Assembly (NCBI RefSeq): GCF_000218895.1
Contig: NC_015703.1
Span: forward strand, 1,239,501 to 1,303,500
Reading direction: 5' to 3'
Source: Runella slithyformis DSM 19594
Lineage (GTDB): Bacteria > Bacteroidota > Bacteroidia > Cytophagales > Spirosomataceae
Length of the DNA stretch: 64,000 nucleotides
A program made the position numbers and the translations under genes. A model generated the notes under the pieces. That model was given only the letters and a program-made list of their open reading frames with translations. It had not been told where the DNA came from and did not search any database. Each line of letters begins with the position of its first letter. The first letter of the stretch is position 1. Shown in pieces: positions 44,425 through 53,859 of the stretch.

Positions 44425-44859
44425 ATGCGTAAGTGGTTCATTCTTATCATCTTTTTCCTTATTTCAGGAGGTATTTTGTATTATGTGTCTTTTGGCTCTT
44501 TCAGCGACGGAACACGTGTAGGCTCTTTAGCCAAACTCAGCCGGCGCGGCTATATCTTCAAAACCCACGAAGGTCAACTGATGGTGGGCGGAATGTCGGA
44601 CGGTACCGGTACGTTTAACTCTACCACTTGGGATTTTTCGGTTCATGACAGCAACAAAGAAGCCATTGAAGCCCTTAACTTATCACAACGGACGGGACAG
44701 CGCGTATCAGTTCATTATGAAGAAAAATTCTTTCAACTCCCCTGGAACGGCGACACCAAATACTTTGTGGTATCGGTCGAATTGATTCCGCTTCCTAATT
44801 ATCAACGTCCTTATGTACCGACTCCAACGACTCCTTCAGATACAGGTAAAGCACTGTAA
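44425..44859 (+). CDS. Single-span membrane-anchored small protein
   Basis: A protein of 144 aa starting with an inner-membrane helix ('MRKWFILIIFFLISGGILYYVSF'). The rest is a beta domain: 'DGTRVGSLAKLSRRGYIFKTHEGQLMVGG' and 'QRVSVHYEEKFFQLPWNGDTKYFVVSVE', then a Pro/Thr-rich tail. Homologues in related genomes are sometimes labelled as 6-phosphogluconate dehydrogenase, which the sequence does not support. Function unknown. Confidence 0.75.
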   Translation: MRKWFILIIFFLISGGILYYVSFGSFSDGTRVGSLAKLSRRGYIFKTHEGQLMVGGMSDGTGTFNSTTWDFSVHDSNKEAIEALNLSQRTGQRVSVHYEEKFFQLPWNGDTKYFVVSVELIPLPNYQRPYVPTPTTPSDTGKAL

Positions 44860-45119
44860 TCATCCATCTTCATTGAGTCTGTCTTTTTGTAGCCACTGCC
44901 GGCCCTGTGTCGGTCTGTTATTTACCCACGCAGCAGGATGTGGAACGTGGTGATGAAATTCGCTCTTTGAATCAGGCCATTCCTTCGCATCTCATTCAAA
45001 AGCGCGCTCCCAACAGAGCCTTCTGTCAATGGAATTGCATATTTTTTTTCCTGTATTTTGGCAGTACAGCGCAATCACCGCGTCATTTTTTATTTATTCA
45101 TCAAACGGTTTATTCCATC

Positions 45120-46997
45120 ATGAGGTCTTTTCTGTTATTTTTTGCACTTCTTTCGGTGTCTTTCAGCTACGCCCAATCGGAGTGGGTAAAGCAAAACTAT
45201 ACAAAAGCCGAGTATGACGTCGCTATGCGCGATGGCACCAACCTTCACACCATTGTATACACCCCAAAAGACGCTTCTGCTGCCAAGACCTATCCCTTTC
45301 TTATGCAGCGTACCTGCTACAGTGTAGCTCCTTACGGCGAAGGGAAATATCCGGGACAACTGGGGCCGAACAAATTTTTGATGCAGGAGAAGTACATCTT
45401 TGTGTATCAGGATGTCCGGGGGAGGTATATGAGTGAGGGCACCTGGACCAATATGACGCCGCAGATTGCCCATAAGACCTCAAAAACGCAGGTGGATGAA
45501 TCCTCCGATACCTACGACACCATTGAATGGCTCCTTAAAAACATTCCCCATCATAATGGGCGCGTAGGGCAATGGGGCATCAGCTATCCCGGATTTTATA
45601 CCGTTGCAGGTGCGCTGAGCCAACACCCTTCCTTAAAAGCTTCTTCACCACAGGCACCGGTCTCCGACTTTTTTTTTGATGATTTTCACCACAACGGTGC
45701 TTTCACGCAGGGTTATTTTCTGACATTTCCGGTATTTGGGATTCAGCACCCAAAACCTACGGCCGACAATTGGTGGCTACCGGGCCTTATCAACGCCAAC
45801 ACGCAGGACGGATATCAATTTAACCTTGACTTGGGCCCTCTGAAAAATTTTGACACCTATTACAAAGACAATTTCTTCTGGCAAGAGCACAAAGAGCATC
45901 CCAACTACGATGAGTTTTGGAAAAAACGCAGCATTGTGCCGCACCTGACCAATGTCAAACACGCCGTGATGACGGTGGGAGGCTGGTTTGATGCCGAAGA
46001 CCTTTACGGTCCGCTGACGGTCTATAAAACCCTGGAACGCAATAACCCCGGCGCCTACAACACCTTGGTGATGGGACCGTTCGGCCACGGCCGTTGGTCG
46101 CAGGAAACGGGCCATACGCTGCACAGCAACGTTTATTTCGGCGACAGCATCGCCACCTTTTACCAGCGAGAGATCGAAACGACCTTTTTTCACCACTTCC
46201 TGAAAGGCCCGGGCGATGGCAAAACGGGGTTACCGGATGCTTATCTGTTTGATACCGGAAAAAAAGCATGGCAACAATTCGACCGATGGCCTGCGGCGGC
46301 GGCAACGAAAAAAACGCTCTATTTCCACTCGGGCGGCAAACTTTCGTTTGAAGCCCCCAAACAAGCGGCACCGGGGTACACCGAATATGTAAGTGATCCG
46401 CATAAACCCGTTCCCTACATCGAAAACAGCACCGCAACGATGGGCTTTACGCCTTTTGATTATATGTCGGAAGACCAACGTTTTGCGGCTCGCCGTACCG
46501 ATGTATTGGTTTTTCAAACCGAGCCATTGACAGAAGATGTGACCTTGGGAGGAGAAATAATGGCAAAGCTTAACTTCAGCACGACCGGCACCGATGCCGA
46601 CTTTTTTGTTAAACTTGTCGATGTTTACCCCGGCAATGAGCCCGATCATGCTTACCTGCCGCACAAAAACATTACCTTAAGTAATTATCATCAAATGGTA
46701 CGCAGTGAAATCATGAGAGCGCGGTTCCGAAATTCATTTGAAAAGCCCGAACCGCTCATTGCCAACAAAATAACCCCATTGAATTTCCGCCTGCAGGATG
46801 TTCTTCATACCTTTAAGAAAGGACACCGCATCCAGATACAGGTACAAAGTACAGCTTTCCCGCTTTTTGATCGTAACCCTCAGAAATACGTTCCGAATAT
46901 TTACCTTGCCGAAGACAAAGACTTCATCAAAGCTACCCATAGGGTATATCACCAAACGGGCGTTTTCAGCGGCATCGAAGTCGAAATTTTAAAATAA
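45120..46997 (+). CDS. S15-family hydrolase (alpha-amino acid ester hydrolase / CocE-like)
   Basis: A secreted enzyme of 625 aa from the ATG at 45120, the start of the signal peptide 'MRSFLLFFALLSVSFSYAQ'. The S15 alpha/beta hydrolase core has 'GRVGQWGISYPGFYT' (GxSYxG, nucleophile Ser), 'VGGWFDAEDLYGP' (Asp) and 'VMGPFGHGRWS' (His), the same triad positions as in alpha-amino acid ester hydrolases. The C-terminal beta-sandwich follows ('VTLGGEIMAKLNFSTTGTDADFFVKLVDVYP'). Substrates are small acyl esters or amides or X-Pro dipeptides. Terminator follows. Confidence 0.93.
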   Translation: MRSFLLFFALLSVSFSYAQSEWVKQNYTKAEYDVAMRDGTNLHTIVYTPKDASAAKTYPFLMQRTCYSVAPYGEGKYPGQLGPNKFLMQEKYIFVYQDVRGRYMSEGTWTNMTPQIAHKTSKTQVDESSDTYDTIEWLLKNIPHHNGRVGQWGISYPGFYTVAGALSQHPSLKASSPQAPVSDFFFDDFHHNGAFTQGYFLTFPVFGIQHPKPTADNWWLPGLINANTQDGYQFNLDLGPLKNFDTYYKDNFFWQEHKEHPNYDEFWKKRSIVPHLTNVKHAVMTVGGWFDAEDLYGPLTVYKTLERNNPGAYNTLVMGPFGHGRWSQETGHTLHSNVYFGDSIATFYQREIETTFFHHFLKGPGDGKTGLPDAYLFDTGKKAWQQFDRWPAAAATKKTLYFHSGGKLSFEAPKQAAPGYTEYVSDPHKPVPYIENSTATMGFTPFDYMSEDQRFAARRTDVLVFQTEPLTEDVTLGGEIMAKLNFSTTGTDADFFVKLVDVYPGNEPDHAYLPHKNITLSNYHQMVRSEIMRARFRNSFEKPEPLIANKITPLNFRLQDVLHTFKKGHRIQIQVQSTAFPLFDRNPQKYVPNIYLAEDKDFIKATHRVYHQTGVFSGIEVEILK

Positions 46998-47019
46998 AAT
47001 ATACCTTTTTATATATACC

Positions 47020-47054
47020 AATGCTCGCTATCGTAACAAAAGCGAGCATTTTTT
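47020..47054 (+). terminator. Rho-independent terminator of the S15 hydrolase gene
   Basis: AATGCTCGCT and AGCGAGCATT form a stem around an 11-nt loop, followed by TTTTTG. Confidence 0.85.
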
Positions 47055-47179
47055 GTTTCATTTCTTGCAAATCAGGGCAATTGTTACCTATTTTGTATAT
47101 TATCATGAATACACAATTATTTTGTACAAAAATTACTTGATTCAGTGCAGTTAATGCTTACAAAATACCCTACTTTAAA

Positions 47180-47809
47180 TTGAATTTATTCTTATTTTTT
47201 TCGAAATGCGGCTCATCAATTCATATTGCCGTTTGGTATATATGCAGCTATTTAGCTATATGCAACAGTATATTTGCTCAAACCCCGTCACTTTCTGTTA
47301 AAACCATTATTTGCCCTAATCAGTGCAAGGGAGAAACCGCCTATCAACTGATCATTGAGGCGGTCAACGGAACGGTTTCCACCGATTCAGGCAAGATTCA
47401 GAACGATACAATTGTCGGTATTGACCCCGGGCAGGATTATAAAGTTCGCCTCACTTTTGCTTCTGCCAATGCCCCTGATACAGTATACGTGATCAACCTA
47501 CCCATCTGTGAGCCTATTATTCCGCTTCTGCCGATTGTGAGCAGTCAGCGTCTTTGCAACGATACCCCCATTACTCCATTGACCGCTTTTACGATAGATG
47601 CCGCTACGGTAGATTGGTACGACAGGCCCTCCGGCGGCACCCCTGTACAATCCGAAACGCTGCACTTTCTTCCGCCCAAGGCAGGAATGTATTACGCACA
47701 GGCCAGGTTCCCTTCCTCCGGCTGTTTGAGCCCGGCACGAACACCCGCTTCTTTGGGAATTAAAAAAACTGTATGTCCTGCGATAAGCATTAGAAAAATA
47801 AGGAAGTAA
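47180..47809 (+). CDS. Secreted protein with an Ig-like (CHU-type) domain
   Basis: A protein of 209 aa with an N-terminal hydrophobic signal ending about 'CNSIFAQ'. The apparent start is TTG at 47180. The body has many Cys and beta strands and an Ig-like segment 'VDWYDRPSGGTPVQSETLHFLPPKAGMYYAQAR', typical of Bacteroidota adhesins. The T9SS C-terminal domain that normally follows such repeats is missing; the protein ends 'ISIRKIRK'. It may be a truncated adhesin or a free-standing surface module. Confidence 0.6.
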   Translation: MNLFLFFSKCGSSIHIAVWYICSYLAICNSIFAQTPSLSVKTIICPNQCKGETAYQLIIEAVNGTVSTDSGKIQNDTIVGIDPGQDYKVRLTFASANAPDTVYVINLPICEPIIPLLPIVSSQRLCNDTPITPLTAFTIDAATVDWYDRPSGGTPVQSETLHFLPPKAGMYYAQARFPSSGCLSPARTPASLGIKKTVCPAISIRKIRK

Positions 47810-47842
47810 CGCTTTAGTGGTCATCAAACAACCTAAAGCTTT

Positions 47843-48814
47843 ATGAAAGCCCTTCTTTGCCAACAGTACGGACCGCCCGAAAGCCTCGTCATGGAGGAGT
47901 TGCCTGATTTACAGGCCCAAAATAATCAAGTAGTTATCTCCGTTAAAGCCTGTGGTGTCAATTTTCCCGATACCCTCATTATTCAGGGAAAATATCAGTT
48001 TAAGCCTTCTTTTCCTTTTTCTCCCGGAGGTGAGGTGGCAGGGATCGTCAAAGAAGCAGGCGAAAATGTGACGCATTTGAAAGCCGGTGACAACGTATTT
48101 GCCATGCCCGGCTGGGGCGGTTTTGCCGAGCAACTGGTTGTAGAAGCCAATCGGGTGTTTAAAATGCCCCCCGGGATGGATTACAACGTCGCGGCCTCAC
48201 TGATGTATACATACGGAACCTCCTATCATGCGCTCAAAGATCGGGCACAATTGAGAGCAGGTGAAACATTACTGGTGCTCGGAGCCGCCGGCGGCGTAGG
48301 ACTGGCTGCCGTCAATCTGGGTAAAATCATGGGCGCAAAGGTCATCGCCGCTGCTTCAAGCGACGAAAAGCTGGCCTTATGCAAAGAATACGGCGCAGAC
48401 GGCCTTATCAATTACACCACAGAAGATCTGCGCGAACGTCTCAAAGCGTTGACCGGCGGCGGCATAGATGTGGTGTATGACCCCGTAGGTGAACCTTATG
48501 CCGAACCATCTCTGCGCGCTATGAATTGGAAAGGCCGTTATTTGGTGGTCGGTTTTGCCGCCGGCCAAATTCCGGCTCTTCCTTTCAATTTGTCATTGTT
48601 GAAAGGTTGCTCGATTGTTGGAGTATTTTGGGGGGCTTTTGCGGAGCGTGAACCTAAATCCAATTTTCAAAATATTCTGGAACTGTTTCAATTTTATCAA
48701 CAGGGAACGCTGAAACCCTATATTCACAAAACCTATTCCTTGGCCGAAGCCCCACAGGCCCTCAATGATATGCTTGAGCGACGTGCCATGGGAAAACTGG
48801 TCATCACCCCGTGA
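47843..48814 (+). CDS. NADPH:quinone oxidoreductase (zinc-free MDR)
   Basis: A protein of 323 aa of the medium-chain dehydrogenase/reductase superfamily, QOR/TP53I3-like group without zinc ligands. N-terminal 'VKACGVNFPDTLIIQGKYQFKPSFPFSPGGEVAGIV' substrate domain, Rossmann motif 'LLVLGAAGGVGLAAVNLGKIMGAKVIAAASSDEKL' (AAGGVG), 'GGIDVVYDPVGEPYAE', and C-terminal 'LAEAPQALNDMLERRAMGKLVI'. It reduces quinones or conjugated ketones with NADPH in the cytoplasm. Confidence 0.92.
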   Translation: MKALLCQQYGPPESLVMEELPDLQAQNNQVVISVKACGVNFPDTLIIQGKYQFKPSFPFSPGGEVAGIVKEAGENVTHLKAGDNVFAMPGWGGFAEQLVVEANRVFKMPPGMDYNVAASLMYTYGTSYHALKDRAQLRAGETLLVLGAAGGVGLAAVNLGKIMGAKVIAAASSDEKLALCKEYGADGLINYTTEDLRERLKALTGGGIDVVYDPVGEPYAEPSLRAMNWKGRYLVVGFAAGQIPALPFNLSLLKGCSIVGVFWGAFAEREPKSNFQNILELFQFYQQGTLKPYIHKTYSLAEAPQALNDMLERRAMGKLVITP

Positions 48815-48817
48815 CAA

Positions 48818-48849
48818 ACAAAAAATGGGGCGTATGCCCCATTTTTTGT
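48818..48849. terminator. Bidirectional terminator between convergent genes
   Basis: ACAAAAAATGGGGC (48818-48831), loop GTAT, GCCCCATTTTTTGT (48836-48849): perfect 14-bp stem with A and T runs on both sides, serving the quinone oxidoreductase gene and the SusD gene. Confidence 0.92.
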
Positions 48850-48866
48850 ACTGTTCTTTCAATCGG

Positions 48867-50297
48867 TTATTTTTTATCCCACCATACACGCGTATACTGG
48901 TTATCAGCCCCCTGGCTGCCAACAACTGCGTCATAATTGGTTTTATTCAACGTAGGTGCAGTCGTAGGATAGGCCATACGGCGCGGAATGTCTGTGCCGC
49001 CGTTCAATGGCTTTTCAGCAGGTTTCAATACAGGGAATCCTGTTCTGCGCCATTCGGCCCAAGCTTCGCTGTTTTGATAGAATAAAGCGATCCAGCGCTG
49101 AGTTGAAATTTGCTCAATCGCTTTGTCGCTTGTAAAGGCCACATCGGCTTGGGCAATGTACTTCGCATAAGCCTCTGCCGTATACGATCCCCATTGTTCC
49201 ATCGAAGCTTTGATACCTGCTTCATAGAATGTTTGGGCATTGCCCGAGATCCAGCCCAACTGAGCCGCTTCCGCCTGGGCAAAAAGCACCTGTGCATAGG
49301 TCATGACATTGACCGGCGAGTTCTGCTGACGCATGGTCGTAGCCGCTAAAGAGACATCCTGCGCTTTCCAGGTAGGAGGAAACACACCGTAAGGTACACC
49401 GCGGTAGACGCCATTGATGTTTTTATCCGCCATTGCGGGCAGACGCGGATCGCCTACTTTTGTTAAATAATCCACAAACGTACTCGATACCGCAAAGTCT
49501 TTACGGTTGGTCGTGATATAGTTATTGTACAACGGATGCTCATTATTGGCTTCCGACAGGTAGCCGTATTTTACGTTATCGGCATTGGAAGCAAGCAGGC
49601 CATCGGCTACCGCAGCCGCAAATTCCGTTTTTCCTTTGGCAGGATCTACTTTAGACAAACGCAGGGCAGCAAGCGCACGGAGTGAGTTGGCAAATTTTTT
49701 CCAACGCGCCACGTTTCCACTCAACAGGATATCTCCCTGAACCGTCTTGCCTCCGTCAAACTGTGCGGCAGCCTCTTTCCATTCTTTAAACAGATCATTG
49801 TAAATATCCTGTTGCTTATCAAATTTAGGACTAAAGTTTTCGGAAGCTTTTAAGGCCTGCGAATAAGCGATATCCCCCCAACGATCGGTCAGAAATTGGA
49901 AGAAATAGGCTTTTAAAATGCGGGCCGTAGCAATTTGATTGGCATTGGAGCCGGTAGCGGCCGCATTGCTTTTCGTAGCCGCGTCGGTATTTTGCTGAAT
50001 GATAAACTGTAAGTTCATCAAAGGGCCGGCATAAAATCCGTTGTAATCAAAGTTCACGGTTTTATAACGAGACTCCTCAATATAGGTCACATCACCAAAG
50101 TGCTGCACATACAGGCCGGGCTGAATACCGGTTACGGTAGCGCCTACGTTACGAAGGGCACCGGTCAGGATACTCGCCGTATTCGGGTTTGATGGGCTGT
50201 TTGGGCTGATGTTCATGGTCCCAAAATTATCGCCGCATGAAGTAGCTGCCGTCAATAAAGCCGCTACGATGAAGGTATTTAAAAAATATTTTTTCAT
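48867..50297 (-). CDS. SusD/RagB family lipoprotein (pair 2)
   Basis: An outer-membrane lipoprotein of 476 aa (SusD-like). Lipobox around Cys21 ('LLTAATSC'). The TPR-rich SusD fold is shown by 'ARILKAYFFQFLTDRWGDIAYSQALKASENFSPKFDKQQDIYNDLFKEWKEAA' and the closing 'WIALFYQNSEAWAEWRRTGFPVLKPAE'. It forms the lid of the nutrient pore made by the SusC protein encoded 20 bp upstream. The transported ligand is unknown, as no glycoside hydrolase or peptidase is in the locus. Confidence 0.93.
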   Translation of the reverse strand: MKKYFLNTFIVAALLTAATSCGDNFGTMNISPNSPSNPNTASILTGALRNVGATVTGIQPGLYVQHFGDVTYIEESRYKTVNFDYNGFYAGPLMNLQFIIQQNTDAATKSNAAATGSNANQIATARILKAYFFQFLTDRWGDIAYSQALKASENFSPKFDKQQDIYNDLFKEWKEAAAQFDGGKTVQGDILLSGNVARWKKFANSLRALAALRLSKVDPAKGKTEFAAAVADGLLASNADNVKYGYLSEANNEHPLYNNYITTNRKDFAVSSTFVDYLTKVGDPRLPAMADKNINGVYRGVPYGVFPPTWKAQDVSLAATTMRQQNSPVNVMTYAQVLFAQAEAAQLGWISGNAQTFYEAGIKASMEQWGSYTAEAYAKYIAQADVAFTSDKAIEQISTQRWIALFYQNSEAWAEWRRTGFPVLKPAEKPLNGGTDIPRRMAYPTTAPTLNKTNYDAVVGSQGADNQYTRVWWDKK

Positions 50298-50317
50298 GAT
50301 CTAAATGCGTTTAATGC

Positions 50318-53300
50318 TTACAAACTCAATCTCAGGTTCAAACCAAACGAACGTACGGGGGGCAACTGACCGCCTTCAGTCCAATATGTTTCCGATTCTG
50401 AAATGTCCAAACCGCCGCCTACTGCGCTGTAAATCAATAATGGATTACGAACAATGAATGAGATGTTGGCAGATTTCACTTTGATACGCGATACCAGTGA
50501 TTTTGGCAGGTTATACCCCAAAGCAACCTCACGCAATTTGATATACGTTTGGTCGTAGGTCCACTGGTCATTGAGGCCGAAGTATTTATCTTCGTACAAC
50601 TCTTGGGTATCTACGCGCTTTGTATTGGGTTTGCCGTCTGCTGTAACCGCATCCAATAATACTCCGCCACCGGCAGAAACAGGATCGCGCTTAGGCTTGC
50701 CTAACTCATTCAAACCGGCCGTTTCGGCAGCCAGACCTGCGTAGGCATTAAACATCCGGGTAGTAGAAAAGAACTTACCGCCAACGATAAAGTCAGTATT
50801 GACGCGCAATGACCAGTTACGGTACGAGAAGCTATTGAGGAAACCGCCTTTAAAGGTGGGCAATACGGAGCCGAGTGATTTTTGGTCATCTACGATATAG
50901 AAACCATTGGCATCTACCACTCTTTTGCCATCCAGAGTACGGATTTTTTTACCGACCAACAGTCCCCAGTCTTCGCCTTCACGGGCATTGACGGTCAGGG
51001 TACGCCAGGTTGGGCCGCCCAATTGGTAGTTGGTCAAGCCTTCAGCCAACTTAACCACTTTCGAGCGGTTGCGGTCTAAGTTAATATCAAAATCCCAGTT
51101 AAACCCTTTATCTGATTTAATAGGATTGGCAAAAATGTGCAATTCCAATCCTTTGGTTTGAATCAGACCGGCATTGATGATGGCATTGCGATAGCCGCTG
51201 GTAGGATCAACGGGCAGCGGAATGATCTGATTTTTATTGTCATTCCGGTACCACGTAAACTCTACGCCGAAACGATTGTTCATGAATTTCATATCAAGAC
51301 CGGCTTCATATGAAGAAGACAGACCGGGCTTTAAATTGGCGTTCGGCAACAGCGTCGGCAAAAACTGAGTAGCATTTGACCCAAAGGCATTACCGGTAGA
51401 ATACGTCTGGAAAATCTGATAAGGACCTACATCGGTACCCACCTGTGCATATCCTGCGCGAACTTTTGCATAAGATAAAACAGGATTACGCGGCAACAGT
51501 TCTGTCAGGATCAAACCACCTGACAATGAAGGATACAGATATGAATTGTTGGCTGCCGGTAATGTTGAAGACCAGTCGTTACGGAGAGAAGCTTCCACAA
51601 AAACAATGTCTTTGTAGCCTAAGCTCACGTTTCCGTAAATACTGTTTACCCGACGCTCAAAACGATTGTTACTGATACTCGGACGGTCTTTTGATGCCGA
51701 GATATTGTAAAATCCGGGGCTGGTCAAACCACCTGAGGTAGCCTGCGCAAATGTTTCCGTTAAATTATAACGAATATTTGCACCTGCATTGGCTATGACG
51801 GAAAGACCGCTAAACTCCTTGTCGAAGCTCAATAACCCTTCGTAGTTGTTTTCCCGCGAATTTTCTACGTAGTTGGCAAAAGCACCCAAACCACCGGCAT
51901 TCAGTGTTCCGTAGGCTACACGACCTTCCTGATTGTATTGACGTTGGTCACGACGGGCTGTTACGGAGCCTTTCAGGTGTTTTGAGAATTGATATGTCAG
52001 GCCAAAATCACCGAACAAACGCGTATCCAAACGGCTGTTTGTACTTTCGTACATCTGTGTGTAAGGGCTGTCCCAGTATTTTGGTTTAGGATCAAGCGGC
52101 CCTCCAATGTTCCAGCTACGGAAAGTTCCGTCCGGATTTTTGTAGTTTTTCAGGTCTTCGATTTTGAGCTGGCGCTGAAACCATTGGTTGAATGAGCCAA
52201 TGGTTTGGTTAAATCCACCCAAAACCCCGCCCGAAGAACCGTAGTTGTCAGCCGGTACGTTGGTACCGCGGGTTGAAGTATAATTAATGTTAAGGTTGGC
52301 CGTCAGGTTTTTCAGCAGCGTGATGGTGTTTTTAGCGCTGATAAAATCCTTGGTCTGTTTTGAGTTAGGAATAATCCCGTTGGTAATGATGTGCGTGTAC
52401 GACACCCGCGACTGGAAATTTTCTCCCCCTTTTGAAAAAGCGATGTTGGTGTTATTGCTGATAGGCTTGTTAAAAAAGTTCCGAACGTTGTTTGGCTGAG
52501 GAGAATAAGGCGTTAATTGCCCGAACTCCGGCCCCGGCTGCCATGAAAAGGCCGAACGGTGCAGTGAGCCATCCATTTTGGGACCCCAGCTTTCATCCGC
52601 TGAATAATCCAGGATTTTTTGACCGTCAAATGATTTCCAGTCTGCCGGGTGAATGGCAGGGTTGAAGGCAAACGTTTCCCAATCCTGGGAATAACCGCCT
52701 CCGTATTCATTTTGGTACTTTGGCAATAATCCGATCATATCAAGCGTAGTGCTGTGATTTATGTCCAATTTCGCTTCGCCTGATTTTGCTTTTTTAGTGG
52801 TAATAACCACTACCCCGCCCGAAGCGCGGTTTCCGTACAGAGCCGTGGCAGAAGGCCCTTTCAATACTGACAATGCCTCTACATCATCCATGTTTACCTG
52901 GCTGATGTCGGTAGGTGTACCGTCTACGACGTACAGCGGATCGCCTCCTGTCAGTGAATTTACACCACGGATGCGAATATTAGGGGTACCGAATTTGGCA
53001 GCTGATTGACCCAATACCTGCACACCGGCAATTTTACCGGCCAAAGCGTTGGCGACGTTAGGGTCGCGGGCAGCGGTGATTTTATCCCCTTTAATTTCCT
53101 GAACGGAGTAGTTCAGGGCTTTTTTGTCGCGAGAAATACCAAGGGCCGTCACAACCACTTCCTGCAATTGAGTAGCGTCAGGCATCAATTTTACATCAAT
53201 GACGCTCTGATTGCCGACCGTTATCTCCTGATTGGAAAAACCGATAAAACTGAATAATAGCCTGGCTCCGGTAGGTACTGAAATTTTGTAGTTTCCGTCC

Positions 53301-53470
53301 GGGTCAGTAGTAGCGCCGCGTGTAGTTCCACGGACACTGATGTTAACTCCCGGTAGTGCGGCCCCATCGTCTGCGGTTACTTTACCTGAAATGGAGCGAT
53401 CCTGGGCAAATAGCGATAAACTGCACAATAGCAGTACCACTACCGCCGGCAGTGTAAACTTTCTTTTCAT
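50318..53470 (-). CDS. SusC/RagA TonB-linked outer-membrane transporter (pair 2)
   Basis: A beta-barrel of 1050 aa. Signal peptide 'VVVLLLCSLSLFAQ', then CarboxypepD_reg-like domain ('ISGKVTADDGAALPGVNISVRGTTRGATTDPDGNYKI'), plug ('RDPNVANALAGKIAGVQVLGQS', 'DVEALSVLKGPSATALYGNRASGGVVVITTK') and barrel ending 'PPVRSFGLNLRLSL' with terminal aromatic/hydrophobic residues. It takes up a bulky nutrient with energy from TonB. SusC plus SusD form one transporter. The upstream 389 bp contains the terminator of the other pair. Confidence 0.95.
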   Translation of the reverse strand: MKRKFTLPAVVVLLLCSLSLFAQDRSISGKVTADDGAALPGVNISVRGTTRGATTDPDGNYKISVPTGARLLFSFIGFSNQEITVGNQSVIDVKLMPDATQLQEVVVTALGISRDKKALNYSVQEIKGDKITAARDPNVANALAGKIAGVQVLGQSAAKFGTPNIRIRGVNSLTGGDPLYVVDGTPTDISQVNMDDVEALSVLKGPSATALYGNRASGGVVVITTKKAKSGEAKLDINHSTTLDMIGLLPKYQNEYGGGYSQDWETFAFNPAIHPADWKSFDGQKILDYSADESWGPKMDGSLHRSAFSWQPGPEFGQLTPYSPQPNNVRNFFNKPISNNTNIAFSKGGENFQSRVSYTHIITNGIIPNSKQTKDFISAKNTITLLKNLTANLNINYTSTRGTNVPADNYGSSGGVLGGFNQTIGSFNQWFQRQLKIEDLKNYKNPDGTFRSWNIGGPLDPKPKYWDSPYTQMYESTNSRLDTRLFGDFGLTYQFSKHLKGSVTARRDQRQYNQEGRVAYGTLNAGGLGAFANYVENSRENNYEGLLSFDKEFSGLSVIANAGANIRYNLTETFAQATSGGLTSPGFYNISASKDRPSISNNRFERRVNSIYGNVSLGYKDIVFVEASLRNDWSSTLPAANNSYLYPSLSGGLILTELLPRNPVLSYAKVRAGYAQVGTDVGPYQIFQTYSTGNAFGSNATQFLPTLLPNANLKPGLSSSYEAGLDMKFMNNRFGVEFTWYRNDNKNQIIPLPVDPTSGYRNAIINAGLIQTKGLELHIFANPIKSDKGFNWDFDINLDRNRSKVVKLAEGLTNYQLGGPTWRTLTVNAREGEDWGLLVGKKIRTLDGKRVVDANGFYIVDDQKSLGSVLPTFKGGFLNSFSYRNWSLRVNTDFIVGGKFFSTTRMFNAYAGLAAETAGLNELGKPKRDPVSAGGGVLLDAVTADGKPNTKRVDTQELYEDKYFGLNDQWTYDQTYIKLREVALGYNLPKSLVSRIKVKSANISFIVRNPLLIYSAVGGGLDISESETYWTEGGQLPPVRSFGLNLRLSL

Positions 53471-53859
53471 ACTTGTGATTTTAGTTTAGATTAGATTAAG
53501 AATTCTGCCTAAATGTAATAATTTAGTCAACGCCCATAAAATGACTTTCGTCAACTTTGAGGTTGGCTGAAGTCGTTTTATGAGCGAAATACACTTAGAA
53601 ATCATACAAACGCGGGTTTCAGTCGCCTGAAACAACTTTAATTATAAAGTTTCACGTTTTTGTACCGTAAAAAACATAATATCAGATTGTATATTTTTAT
53701 AATAAGTGACCTTCAGCGGATTATTCGACAGAATACATGCTCTTTACAAAGAGTTAGTGCTTAGAAGGCGCGTACCGCGTACTCAGCTTCTAAAAGATTT
53801 AATGCAAAAAGGCGGCCTCAAAAGAAGCCGCCTTTTTGCATTACTGTTCTATGAATAAG
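53471..53859. other. Intergenic region between the two SusC/SusD pairs
   Basis: 389 bp without a gene. It holds the terminator at 53801-53842 on one side, and the leader and presumably the promoter of the second pair on the other. The part from about 53520 to 53740 is A+T-rich; no TAnnTTTG element was found on the minus strand in a visual scan. Confidence 0.5.
53801..53842 (-). terminator. Terminator of SusC/SusD pair 1
   Basis: AATGCAAAAAGGCGGC (53801-53816) and GCCGCCTTTTTGCATT (53827-53842) form a perfect 16-bp stem with a 10-nt loop, 18 bp beyond the SusD stop. On either strand a T-run is inside the stem. Confidence 0.9.

Noticed and set aside
44907-45119. N-terminal extension of the S15 hydrolase
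   Set aside because: Same reason: signal peptide begins at 45120, and the lead has a random, Cys/Phe-rich composition.
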